From contig NZ_BDBF01000059.1 of assembly GCF_001612845.1 (NCBI RefSeq), positions 1 to 42,169 of the forward strand: a stretch of DNA of 42,169 bases, in the 5' to 3' direction. This DNA is from Nocardia elegans NBRC 108235 (GTDB lineage Bacteria > Actinomycetota > Actinomycetes > Mycobacteriales > Mycobacteriaceae). The notes beneath the pieces were generated by a model, which saw nothing but the letters and a program-made list of their open reading frames with translations, did not search any database and had not been told where the DNA came from. How positions within the stretch are numbered: the first letter of the stretch is position 1; each line of letters begins with the position of its first letter. Positions 32,612 to 40,905 of the stretch are shown piece by piece. The translations under genes were made by a program, and so were the position numbers.

Positions 32612-33670
32612 TTGACGAACCCGGCCTCCCGCACGATCTTCGTCGGAGTCGACACACACGCCGACACCCATCACGTCGCTATCGTCAATGAACACGGCAA
32701 GAAGCTCACCGATCGCGAATTCCCGACGACCTCAGCTGGTTACGAGGCCACCGAGCAATGGATCAACGACAGCGGCCGAGTCGCGCGAGTCGGGATCGAA
32801 GGCACCGGCTCTTACGGAGTGGAACTGGCGCGACAGCTCCGCCGACGCGGTTATGACGTCGCCGAAGTTCCCCGGCCGAACCGGCGCCTGCGCCGCGCGC
32901 AGGGCAAATCCGACGCGATCGATGCCTACGCCGCCGCGCGCCGACTGCTCGACGGATCGGAAATCACCGCACCAAAGAACCGTGACGGCGCCATCGAAGC
33001 CGTCCGAGCGCTACGCGTTGCCCGCAACAACGCGGTCAAGGCCATCTCGACAGCCCTCAACACGCTACGCGCTCTGATCGGCACCAGCCCCGAAGAACTG
33101 CGCGGCCAGCTGCGCAAAATGCCACGTGCACGGCTGATCGCCACCTGCGCCGCATTCGAGCCCGATCTTTGCCAGTTGACCGATCCGATCGAGGCCACCA
33201 AACTCGCGCTGCGCTCACTCGCCCAACGCATCAGCAACTCGCAAGCCCACGCCGACCAGCTCAAACAACAGCTGGGCAAGATCCTCGAACAGGTCGCGCC
33301 GAACACCATGGATGTGTTCGCCCTCGGCCCGGATACCGTTGCAGCCCTCGTTATTTCGATCGGCGACAACCCCGACCGCCTCATCTCCGAAGCCGCGTTC
33401 GCCCGCCTCTGCGGTGTCGCACCGATCCCCGCCTCATCCGGGAAGACCACCCGCCACCGGCTGCACCGCGGCGGTGACCGCCAAGCCAACCAGGCCCTCC
33501 ACACTGCGGTTATCGTCCGCATGCGCTACCACGAGGACACCAAGGCATACCCCGCCCGGCGCAAGCACGACGGCAAGACAACCCCGGAAATCCTGCGCTG
33601 CCTCAAAAGTTACCTCGCGCGAGAAGTGTTCCGCGCCTTACGCACCGACTACCGAGCCATGACAGCTTGA
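32612..33670 (+). CDS. IS110-family transposase/recombinase
   Basis: 352 residues. The N-terminal DEDD RuvC-like domain opens with FVGVDTHADTHHVAIVNEHG (first Asp), then GIEGTGSYGVELARQL (Glu) and GKSDAIDAYAAARRLL (Asp-Asp). The C-terminal Tnp_20 domain contains ALGPDTVAALVISIGDNPDR and the serine-containing GVAPIPASSGKTTRHRLHRG. TTG 32612 follows AGGAAGGA. The frame is complete, so this element is potentially active. IS110 enzymes act as RNA-guided recombinases without making target duplications, which explains why its borders are hard to see. Confidence 0.92.
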   Translation: MTNPASRTIFVGVDTHADTHHVAIVNEHGKKLTDREFPTTSAGYEATEQWINDSGRVARVGIEGTGSYGVELARQLRRRGYDVAEVPRPNRRLRRAQGKSDAIDAYAAARRLLDGSEITAPKNRDGAIEAVRALRVARNNAVKAISTALNTLRALIGTSPEELRGQLRKMPRARLIATCAAFEPDLCQLTDPIEATKLALRSLAQRISNSQAHADQLKQQLGKILEQVAPNTMDVFALGPDTVAALVISIGDNPDRLISEAAFARLCGVAPIPASSGKTTRHRLHRGGDRQANQALHTAVIVRMRYHEDTKAYPARRKHDGKTTPEILRCLKSYLAREVFRALRTDYRAMTA

Positions 33671-33826
33671 CATCAATAGGAGCGTCGGGCTCATTCGGTG
33701 TCCAGCGGAGCCCGGTGTCGGATCGTTGCCGTCGTCGGCGGCGAGGCAGTGAGCGACCAGGTCGGTCACGACGCGGTCGGCCGCCGTGGCCGGGTCCTAG
33801 TCGGGCGGTGAGGTCGGGACAGGTGC
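33671..33826. other. IS110 right end and junction to plasmid-like operon
   Basis: Short non-coding stretch that must contain the right end of the IS110-family element and the 3' end of the minus-strand operon. No hairpin terminator is obvious. Confidence 0.4.
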
Positions 33827-35710
33827 TTATCTCGTTGTGTGTTGCAGGTGGTGGAGGAGTTGTTGTGTTTCTCGGCTGGGGGTGGCGTCGATTTCGGTGA
33901 GTTTTCTGCTGAGGAGCATGTAGGTGCGGGTGAGGGCGTCGTATTCGCCGAGTTTGGCGTGCAGGCGCAGGATGTCTTGCCAGAGGGCTTCGTTGTAGGG
34001 GTCGGTTTCTGCGGCTGTTTCGAGCATGTCCAAGGTGGTACGGGGGTCGTTGGTCACGGTGTGCGACGCCAGCCATCCCACCGCGTTGAGTGCGTCGCGG
34101 CGTGTGGCTTCGCGCATCGGCTCGATCCAGGGCTGGCTCAGATCCGGGGCCAGTGGCGCGGTGGCGATGTCGATGATCCGCTGGCATGCCGCCGCCCGGT
34201 CCTCGTTGTTGGTGGCGCGGCGGCGCGCGGTGACGGCGTCGGTGAAGTCCCAGTAGTCCACCCGCACGTGGGCGGGGTCGAGGCGGTAGCGGGCGCGGCC
34301 CTGGGTGGCCTGCACGGTGGCGTGGCCGTCGGTGCCGGTGGCCGCGCCGAGAGCGATGCGCAGGCGGCTGATCGCGTTGGTGAGCGCGTTGTTCGGTTTG
34401 GCGGGCAGATGCCCGGCCCACAGCGCCTCGAGCAGTTCGTCGCGGGTCACCCCGCCGGGGTGGAGCGCCAGTACCGCGAGCAGCTCGAGGCTTTGTGGCT
34501 GTAGTCGGCCGGTGATTTCGGTGCGCGGCGCGTCCGCCGCGTGCAGCCACAGCTGTGTCGGCCCGAACAGCTGCACCACCAGCAGGCGCCCGTCCGCGGC
34601 GGCAGGCGGCCCGGGCATGGGATCCGGTGGCACAGTGGGCGGTCGAGGTGCGGGCTCCGCGGCAGCCTCGGTGTCGCCGGCGCTAGTATCCTGGTCTGTG
34701 CTTTGCTCGTGGCGCGGGTTGGTAGTTGTTGGGTTGTCACGTACTAGTGGTGTCGGGTCGGGCTCGGGTAGCGGCGGAGTGCGGGCGCGGGCAGGTTCCG
34801 GGAGTGCACCGGTTGGCAGCTCGAGCCGGTAGACCGTCGGCCGCGCGGGTGAACGGCGTTCTGGGAGACGGGCTCTCTGCCCCGGCCCCCGCGCGGGTGG
34901 ACGTCGGTGCGAGGGATGCGGATCCGTGAACACAGGTGTCGCTGGGCGGAGTTGGGTGTCGACGGTCGCGGCGATCGCGCTGGCGGCGCGCACCAACCTG
35001 TTACGACGGTGTGTGATCAGCGGTTTGCGTAGCAGAGCCTCGGCGCTGTGCCGATCGCGGGGAATCCGTGCCAGCACTGGGACATTCAGACGGGTTGTGG
35101 TGTCGCTGTTGGGCTGTGCGCCGATCAGCAGTACTCCGGGGTGGCGGCTGCCGCCGGCGAGCTCGCGGATCCGTTGGCCGGCCAGGGCCGGGTCGGTGAG
35201 GTCGCCGCGTACGAGGATCAGGCAGGCATCGGCGGCTGTCAGGATCGGTGCCTCCGCGGAGCTGGGTCCGGGTGCGCCGCAGTCGGCGAACACCGTGGCC
35301 CCCAGATCACGCCAGGCGGCCAGATCGTCGAGGCGCCGATTGTGGTCGCGGCCGGTCAGCAGCATCGTCACCCACCGCGCTCTCTGCGCGTCGGGCCCGG
35401 GCGGTGCGGCCAGGAAGCCGAGACCGCCGGGAAGGACCTGCAGGTGGTCGGCGACGTGTACCGATCGTGCTCCGGAATGGACGTCCCGCGCCATGCTTGC
35501 CAGACCTTGATATGGGTCGGCGGCAACCAGATTCGCGAGTTGCCCGCCAGCGGGATCGGCCTCGACCACCACGGCCGGTTCGGGACCGGGCCAGCCGTGC
35601 GCGAGCGCGACCGTGGTCGTCGTGACTCCGGTCCCCCGCTGGAGACCGGTCACCGCGATCAGCAGCGGACGGCCGAGTCCGCGGGTGGTGTGGGACGAGG
35701 TCGAGGTCAT
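33827..35710 (-). CDS. ParA/MinD-like domain fused to winged helix and BTAD
   Basis: 627 residues. Residues 15-230 resemble a ParA/MinD-type P-loop protein (LLIAVTGLQRGTGVTTTTVA, VVVEADPAGGQL, later FADCGAPGP and LILVRGDL), but the deviant Walker A lacks both lysines: RGTGVTTTT in place of KGGxGKTT. A disordered Pro/Arg-rich linker spans about 255-370. The C-terminus has an OmpR-like winged helix (LFGPTQLWLHA, LELLAVLALHPGGVTRDELL, ALWAG) and a BTAD helical repeat domain (about 480-625), as in SARP-type regulators. This fusion is typical of conjugative plasmid or element loci in actinobacteria. ATG 35710. It is last in a minus-strand gene row; DNA binding is likely, ATP use doubtful. Confidence 0.82.
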   Translation of the reverse strand: MTSTSSHTTRGLGRPLLIAVTGLQRGTGVTTTTVALAHGWPGPEPAVVVEADPAGGQLANLVAADPYQGLASMARDVHSGARSVHVADHLQVLPGGLGFLAAPPGPDAQRARWVTMLLTGRDHNRRLDDLAAWRDLGATVFADCGAPGPSSAEAPILTAADACLILVRGDLTDPALAGQRIRELAGGSRHPGVLLIGAQPNSDTTTRLNVPVLARIPRDRHSAEALLRKPLITHRRNRLVRAASAIAATVDTQLRPATPVFTDPHPSHRRPPARGPGQRARLPERRSPARPTVYRLELPTGALPEPARARTPPLPEPDPTPLVRDNPTTTNPRHEQSTDQDTSAGDTEAAAEPAPRPPTVPPDPMPGPPAAADGRLLVVQLFGPTQLWLHAADAPRTEITGRLQPQSLELLAVLALHPGGVTRDELLEALWAGHLPAKPNNALTNAISRLRIALGAATGTDGHATVQATQGRARYRLDPAHVRVDYWDFTDAVTARRRATNNEDRAAACQRIIDIATAPLAPDLSQPWIEPMREATRRDALNAVGWLASHTVTNDPRTTLDMLETAAETDPYNEALWQDILRLHAKLGEYDALTRTYMLLSRKLTEIDATPSRETQQLLHHLQHTTR

Positions 35711-35742
35711 CGGGACGGGACCGGGATCATGTTCACCTCACC

Positions 35743-36636
35743 TCACGCCCTCCCTCGTTCGTTCTCCGCTGCGTGGGCTGGGCGTTCGAGGTGGAGGCGC
35801 AGGGTGTGGTCGACGATGGTGGTGATGGTGTCGGTGGCGCGTTCGAGATGGGTGCGGGGCAGGTGATGCCCGGCGCCGGCCACGATGTCGTAGTCGGCCC
35901 GTAGTGCGTCGGCCAGCCCGACCGCGTGTTGCAGGGGCACGACAGTGTCTTTCTCGCCGGCCAGGACGACTGCCGGGATGCGGGACAGGACCTCGGCCGC
36001 CTTCGCGTGAAGGCCGAAACCTGGGTGTGTGCTCAGGATGTCGATAATGACCCTCGGGTCGGCGCCGGCATTCGGAGCGAACGGGTGGCCGGTGCGCCCG
36101 AGGCGGTACGCCAGCATGGCCTCGCCCACGGCGGTGACAGCACCGAAAGTCCGGTGTCGTCGTAGCCAGATAAGGCGTTTCGGCCAGGTGTGCAGATAGC
36201 GTGGCGACGCGAGGGATTCGCCGGTGGCGTTGAAGAACGCCACCCCAGCCAACCTGTCGGCGGGCTGGCGGTGAATGGTGGCGTAGGCATACACAAGCTG
36301 CGCTGCGGTCGAGTGCGCCACCAGCACCACCGGCCCCGACGCGTGTGCCAGCACAGTGTCCAGGTCGTCGACCAGGCGCCGCAAGGTGGTGATCTGTCGC
36401 GGTGCCGGCTTTCCTGAGTCACCGTGTCCGCGCTGGTCGTAGACGATCTGGGTCACCGCGCCGGACAACTGATGGTGCACACGCCCGGCCAGCGGGGACC
36501 AGAACCCGCGCTCGCGGCCCAGTGCGTGCACGTACACCAGCGTGGCCGCCGACGCGGACCGGCCCAGGCGTGTGGCCGCCAGGCGCACACCGTCGTCGGT
36601 GCCGATGGTCAAGACGTGAAGATCCGAGTGGGTCAT
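35743..36636 (-). CDS. Alpha/beta hydrolase
   Basis: 297 residues, full length for the fold. The oxyanion region is YVHALGRERGFW, then YDQRGHGDSGKP, nucleophile elbow VVLVAHSTAAQLVYAY (Ser in an atypical A-H-S-T-A elbow), acid in LAGEKDTVVPLQH and histidine in AGAGHHLPRTH. All three triad residues are present, so it may be an active esterase, lipase or lactonase; the substrate is unknown. No signal peptide. It lies 32 nt upstream of the ParA-BTAD gene on the same strand and presumably shares its transcript. Start ATG 36636 with AAGGAA further upstream. Confidence 0.87.
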   Translation of the reverse strand: MTHSDLHVLTIGTDDGVRLAATRLGRSASAATLVYVHALGRERGFWSPLAGRVHHQLSGAVTQIVYDQRGHGDSGKPAPRQITTLRRLVDDLDTVLAHASGPVVLVAHSTAAQLVYAYATIHRQPADRLAGVAFFNATGESLASPRYLHTWPKRLIWLRRHRTFGAVTAVGEAMLAYRLGRTGHPFAPNAGADPRVIIDILSTHPGFGLHAKAAEVLSRIPAVVLAGEKDTVVPLQHAVGLADALRADYDIVAGAGHHLPRTHLERATDTITTIVDHTLRLHLERPAHAAENERGRA

Positions 36637-36755
36637 CGGTGCGGGGTTCCTTCCCTGTCAAGGCATGGCCGTGCTCAGCGCCGGTTGCGGGTGGCTCGTG
36701 CCAGATGCGATGTTGGGCAGTGGGTTTCGCTCGACAGTGGCCATACGCACGGCCC

Positions 36756-37457
36756 TCAGCCCTGTTCTTGGACATGGCTGATCAGCAGGCCAGCGCCGGG
36801 GGCCGGTGCGGGGATGGTGTTGATCACTTGCAGGTAGTCCACGCGTTTGTGATCGGGATGCAGTTCGACGATGTGCACATTGGCGGTGTTCGAGGTGACA
36901 GGGGTCATTGCGACGCAGTAGGTGGTGCCTATGGGGATGGTGGCGATCCCAGCAGCAAGGGACTCCAGGGTGATACCGGTCTCGGGGGCAAGGACCTGCA
37001 CGGCGGCCTCGGCCGAACGCAGCCGGTAGTAGGCGTCCTCGAACGTGGCGATCACTCCGGGCACGGTGGCCCGATCACCGCCGCGATCGGTGATCACCGC
37101 GCCCGACAACCCCGCACACGCGCCCGCCGCGACCGACACCGACGCGGGAACCGCACCATTCGGGCGCCCGGGTGGCGGGCGGTGCCCGGCGTGTACTGCC
37201 GCCACCGCGCCGACGAGAACCGCAATCGCTGCGGCAAGCGCTGCCCAGCCTCGTGCCGGCAGCCGGCGCGCGAGTCCACGAAGGCGCGCGCGGGGCAGCC
37301 TCGGCACGGGCCCAGGCGAGGGCTCGGGTACGAGCCAGGCGACGTCGGGAACCGGTTCGAGTACTCGGTCGGTCTCCGAATCGGTGCCGAGGTTGGTGGC
37401 CGGTGAGATGTCCAGCTGGTCCCACTCTTCATCGTCGCTGGATGTATTGCCGGGCAA
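36756..37457 (-). CDS. Membrane-anchored protein of plasmid-associated type
   Basis: 233 residues from TTG 37457, with GGAGGTG on the minus strand before it. The first 90 residues are cytoplasmic, acidic then Arg/Pro-rich; one transmembrane helix follows (about 91-110, GWAALAAAIAVLVGAVAAVH). The outer domain has CAGLSGAVITDRGGDRATVP, GVIATFEDAYYRLRSAEAAV, IGTTYCVAMTPVT and ends ISHVQEQG, with two cysteines likely bridged. This outer-domain pattern recurs in actinobacterial plasmid and conjugation loci; its function is unknown. It sits between the lipase-like genes and the hydrolase. Confidence 0.75.
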   Translation of the reverse strand: MPGNTSSDDEEWDQLDISPATNLGTDSETDRVLEPVPDVAWLVPEPSPGPVPRLPRARLRGLARRLPARGWAALAAAIAVLVGAVAAVHAGHRPPPGRPNGAVPASVSVAAGACAGLSGAVITDRGGDRATVPGVIATFEDAYYRLRSAEAAVQVLAPETGITLESLAAGIATIPIGTTYCVAMTPVTSNTANVHIVELHPDHKRVDYLQVINTIPAPAPGAGLLISHVQEQG

Positions 37458-37550
37458 TCTTTTTCACCTCCGCCCGGTTAGGGCTTCGGGGGCCCGCCCG
37501 CGCCCGCGTGGGGGCGGTGGGGCGCGGGCAGGTGTCCCCCGAAGGGGTCA

Positions 37551-38705
37551 TTAGTTCCCCGTGGGAGCGGGGGCGCCGATTACCGGGCCGGGGGCCGTGA
37601 CACGGGTGAGGTTGTGGGCGAGCACGGTTAGCACGTCGCCGATGGCTTCGAGAGCGGTGCCGCCGTGTCCGGAGTCGTACTCACGCCATGTCACCTCGAC
37701 TTGGCGCTGGTGGTAGGCGATCAGGGTGCGCAGCCCCGCGCGAACGGGGATCACGCGGTCGGTGTGCCCGTGGTAGAGGTGCAGGGGCGCACTCGGCGCG
37801 TTGTGCGCCAGGCACTCCGAAGCCAGCACGAACCGCCACATCAGATCGTTCCACGGGTCCTCCCGCACACAGAAGTGCGACAGCGGCTGCGGATACCGCT
37901 CGAAAAGCTCTACGCCGTCGAGGGTTTCAGCCTCAGCCGCCGCGCGCTGGCCCTCCTCGTTCAGAACGTGCCGCAACCGCAGGTGCGAATAGGCCCGCGA
38001 CAGCCCGATCAACGCCGCCAACCCAAGCGGGGCGCAGGGACCGCGACTGATTGCCGGGGCGATCGCGGCCAGGTCGGAGGCGACCGCGCCGCCGCAGATC
38101 CCCCGCAAATCGACCTCGGGCGCGTAGCGCTCGTGCAGCTCACCGGCTGCGGCGACCGCGCGGCCGCCGTCGGCGTACCCCCACGCCACCACCGGCATCG
38201 ACGCCACGACACGATCATCGGCGTCCAGCTCCGGGACGCATTGAGCGGCGCGAGCCATATCGAGCACGATCTGCCCGCCGGCGCGGGAAAGGAACGTGTG
38301 TGGGCCCATACCGGTGACGCCCAGGCCGGCGCCGTCGGGCACCGCCACCACCCACCCCTGTTCGAGCGCTGCGGAAATTTCGGTGCTGTCGGACTCGTCA
38401 CCCACGGCCAGCATCTGCGACGCTGCGCGCCCGCCCAGACCGTGGAAGGGCGGGCAGTACACCAGCAGAGCACCTCGGCCGGGACGCGAATCCGGGGCGG
38501 TGTCACTGTCGGCGTGATCGGGGTCGGGCAGGATCACGGTGCCCGAGGCGGTGATGAGCTCGTCGCGGGAGTTGGTCGACGCGTACAGGATCTGCCACGC
38601 CGCCGCCGCGTGAGGCAACTGCGGCACGAATGTGGGGCGCATGCGCACCAGATCGCCCGGCAGGCAGCTCGGCGTGAGGATGGGTGGGGTGTAGAAGTCA
38701 ATCAT
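37551..38705 (-). CDS. LIP-family lipase homologue lacking the nucleophile serine (A)
   Basis: 384 residues from ATG 38705, which follows GGAGG. Family: secretory lipase (LIP, Pfam PF03583 type). The nucleophile elbow, normally G-Y-S-x-G-G, reads WGYADGG, so the catalytic Ser is Ala178. The downstream triad parts remain: HGHTDRVIPVRAG (Asp) and YDSGHGGTALEAIG (His). There is no signal peptide, unlike secreted members. It is very probably a pseudoenzyme with a binding or structural role. It forms a tandem pair with a paralogue upstream, separated by a perfect hairpin. Reading frame and length are intact, so this is selection and not decay. Confidence 0.82.
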   Translation of the reverse strand: MIDFYTPPILTPSCLPGDLVRMRPTFVPQLPHAAAAWQILYASTNSRDELITASGTVILPDPDHADSDTAPDSRPGRGALLVYCPPFHGLGGRAASQMLAVGDESDSTEISAALEQGWVVAVPDGAGLGVTGMGPHTFLSRAGGQIVLDMARAAQCVPELDADDRVVASMPVVAWGYADGGRAVAAAGELHERYAPEVDLRGICGGAVASDLAAIAPAISRGPCAPLGLAALIGLSRAYSHLRLRHVLNEEGQRAAAEAETLDGVELFERYPQPLSHFCVREDPWNDLMWRFVLASECLAHNAPSAPLHLYHGHTDRVIPVRAGLRTLIAYHQRQVEVTWREYDSGHGGTALEAIGDVLTVLAHNLTRVTAPGPVIGAPAPTGN

Positions 38706-38740
38706 GATGCCTCCATAGATTTTTCGGGTTCGTGGTGGCG

Positions 38741-38778
38741 CCTGTCCTGCCCGGCGGAGGGGCACCGGGCAGGACAGG
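38741..38778 (-). terminator. 14-bp perfect hairpin between the two lipase-like genes
   Basis: CCTGTCCTGCCCGG (38741-38754) and CCGGGCAGGACAGG (38765-38778) with a 10-nt loop. Placed inside the operon 36 nt before the next start, it could terminate part of the transcripts, protect mRNA ends or set the expression ratio of the paralogues. Confidence 0.65.
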
Positions 38779-38828
38779 GCATCACGGGCTGGCCTGTGCG
38801 GGCGCAAGCCGTCTGTCCTGGGTGAGGG

Positions 38829-39938
38829 TTACGTGGGTGCCGGGTGGGTTAGGTCATCGGCGAGGCGGGCTAGGACGTGGGTGGTGGCGGCGCGGGCGGT
38901 GCGGAAGTGGTCGGCCTGGTATTCGTGCCAGTCGACGTGCGCGCCGTGCGCGCGGTAGTCGTGAAACAAGCTGCGGCCCATAGTGATCGGGACGATCGCG
39001 TCCGCGTCCCCGTGATAGATGTGCAGCGGGGCGGCCGGGGCGGGAGTGGTGCTGAGGAGTTCGTGGGCGAGCACGACACGCCAGATCGGGTCGTTCCACG
39101 GGTCGGGGCGCTCGCACCAAACCCCGAGCGGATGCCGATACCGCTCACACAACTCGACACGGTTCGACGCTTCCGCATCTGCCAACAACCGGCGCGTTTC
39201 TTCAGTGAACACATGGTGCAGCGGAAGGTGGCGGTGAGCGCGTGACAGCCCGATCAGTGCCGCGAACCCGAGCCCCGCCCACGTCCCCTGGTTGAGCGAC
39301 TGCAGAATCTTTCCCGGATCGGTGACCACTGCCCCCGCAGCGATCCCGCGCAGATCCAGATCCGGTGCATAGCTGGGCTGCAGAATGCCCGCCGAGACCG
39401 CGGCGCGGCCTCCATCGCCGTAGCCCCACAACACGATCGGCGCCTCGGCGGCCTCCAGGGCAGGGATCCGGCGTGCGGCGCGGCCCAGGTCGAGCATCAC
39501 CTGCCCAGCCGCGCGGCCGGCCAGGAAAGTGTGCGGGCCGCATCCGATCACGCCCAGCCCTTCCCCGTCGACCACCGCGACAGTAAAACCACGGGCCAGG
39601 GCCGCCCGGATCTGGGCGCTGTCGGGTTCGGCGCCGGCGACCAACAACTGCGAGGGCGCGCACGTGCCGCCGAGACCGTGAAAGCTCGGCTGATACACCA
39701 GCACCGAGCCGCCGAGGTCACCAGCGCTCGCGGGCGCCATCACCGTCCCCGACACAGCAATCAACTGCCCTTCGGAGTCACGCGAGGAATACAGCAGCTG
39801 CCAGGACTGCCCTGTGCCAGTCAGATTCGGTGCCGGACGCAGGCGAAGCACATGTCCGGGCCGGTGGTGCTGGTCCAGTTCGGGCGGGGTGTAGAACGCC
39901 GTATCGGGGTCGGCGACAGACGTGTCGGTGGGGGTCAT
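38829..39938 (-). CDS. LIP-family lipase homologue lacking the nucleophile serine (B)
   Basis: 369 residues from ATG 39938 with AAGGA before it. It is clearly paralogous to the next gene over its whole length (shared YTPP, SGTV, VYxPxFHGLGG, GPHTFL, YAPxxDLRGI, PWND). The elbow is WGYGDGG: Gly174 in place of Ser. The Asp (YHGDADAIVP) and His (YQADHFRTARAA) positions are kept. No signal peptide. Independent replacement of the same serine in both copies argues for a conserved non-catalytic task. Its ATG overlaps the stop of the upstream hypothetical gene by four bases. Confidence 0.82.
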   Translation of the reverse strand: MTPTDTSVADPDTAFYTPPELDQHHRPGHVLRLRPAPNLTGTGQSWQLLYSSRDSEGQLIAVSGTVMAPASAGDLGGSVLVYQPSFHGLGGTCAPSQLLVAGAEPDSAQIRAALARGFTVAVVDGEGLGVIGCGPHTFLAGRAAGQVMLDLGRAARRIPALEAAEAPIVLWGYGDGGRAAVSAGILQPSYAPDLDLRGIAAGAVVTDPGKILQSLNQGTWAGLGFAALIGLSRAHRHLPLHHVFTEETRRLLADAEASNRVELCERYRHPLGVWCERPDPWNDPIWRVVLAHELLSTTPAPAAPLHIYHGDADAIVPITMGRSLFHDYRAHGAHVDWHEYQADHFRTARAATTHVLARLADDLTHPAPT

Positions 39939-40578
39939 GACTGTCCTTGACTGAGGTCGTGCGCTACAGCCACCAGCCAGGCGATCCCGGAGGCAAGCTG
40001 ACCGTTGGGGTAGCCGTCGTGTAGCGGCACCGTGGCGGCCAGGCGCGCCCACACCGCAGGATTCGCCAGATCCGCGTTATCGGCCACCAGTTGCCCCCAC
40101 GCACCGGCCAGCTGTCCCGTGAGTTTCACCGCCTCGGCCGGGTGGGCGGCGACTGTGGCGGTGATTTCGTTCCATCGCTCGCTGGCGGCGGTGACTCGCT
40201 CGGGTGGCGAGGCTGCGACACGTGGATCGGCTGCGTCGATGATTCTCTGCGACAACGGTTTTCGGGAACTGTAGTCGACGGTGTCGGGGCTGATGAGGAT
40301 GTCGTCGAGCACCACGGTGGTCCACGCCGACCCCAGTGCCTGCGACAGCACCTGTTGCATTCTTCGACCTGCCCCAAATCCGGGTAATCCGGGCCTCGAT
40401 AGGACATCAATGTCCGGCCGGCCACTTCACGGATGGACTGAACGCGCACGGCATGATCGACCACTCGCCACGACACTTCGATCCCATCGACAGTGGTGTG
40501 CCGACATCCTTGGCCGGACCACACCTCGCCGGACTGTGTATCAGCGGTGGGATCCTCGGAAGTCGAGTTGGGTTCCAT
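39935..40578 (-). pseudogene. Hypothetical protein split by a frameshift
   Basis: ATG 40578 opens MEPNSTSEDPTADTQSGEVW, GIEVSWRVVDHAVRVQSIRE and VAGRTLMSYRGPDYPDLGQV in one frame; the sequence continues sensibly as MQQVLSQALGSAWTTVVLDD, ILISPDTVDYSSRKPLSQ and ITATVAAHPAEAVKLTGQLA in another from about 40360. Joined, it would be about 214 residues, soluble, helical in its second half. Alternatives: two overlapping genes (ATG 40360), programmed frameshift, or base-call error. It ends with the ATGA overlap to the lipase-like gene, so at least the second frame appears to be translated. Function unknown. Confidence 0.55.
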
Positions 40579-40597
40579 GACGGGTCGCCGGTTGCTG

Positions 40598-40765
40598 TTA
40601 ACGGAAGGCCACGAGGGCATGCCGGACAAACATGGCGGCGTCCACACCGGACGCCGTGCGCCTGGCGAGGCCATCGAACGTCTCCACGCACTCGCCGATG
40701 CTGGTGTCGCGGTGGCCCAGCCAAGCGACGCACTCCGAGCGAGAGGGCGCTGTACCGACTGGCAT
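40598..40765 (-). CDS. 55-residue operon-leading protein
   Basis: Short gene with a very good start: GGAGGAAGTG directly before ATG 40765 on the minus strand, stop TAA at 40598. The product, MPVGTAPSRSECVAWLGHRD, TSIGECVETFDGLARRTASG, VDAAMFVRHALVAFR, has two cysteines and a helical C-terminus and matches no family I know. It lies 19 nt before the split hypothetical gene and so begins the row leading to the lipase-like proteins. Confidence 0.6.
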   Translation of the reverse strand: MPVGTAPSRSECVAWLGHRDTSIGECVETFDGLARRTASGVDAAMFVRHALVAFR

Positions 40766-40905
40766 CACTTCCTCCAATAGCGTTGTGAATGAACAGTTTC
40801 AAAAGACGGTGCGTAAATGTGAGAGAGGCGCGAGACCTGGGCAGGGGGAACAGTGCCGTGGCTCGAAACACGGCGAGCGCCCGGAACCCGCAACGATGAC
40901 TATTG

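Noticed and set aside
35743..36636. Hydrolase as parent of the fragment at 29921-30215
   Set aside because: The elbows differ (A-H-S-T-A against G-H-S-I-G) and flanking residues do not match, so they are distinct hydrolases.
36637..36755. 28-codon minus-strand ORF (MATVERNPLPNIASGTS...)
   Set aside because: It has a GTG/ATG start and ends before the hydrolase gene, but the ribosome binding site is weak and nothing supports translation.
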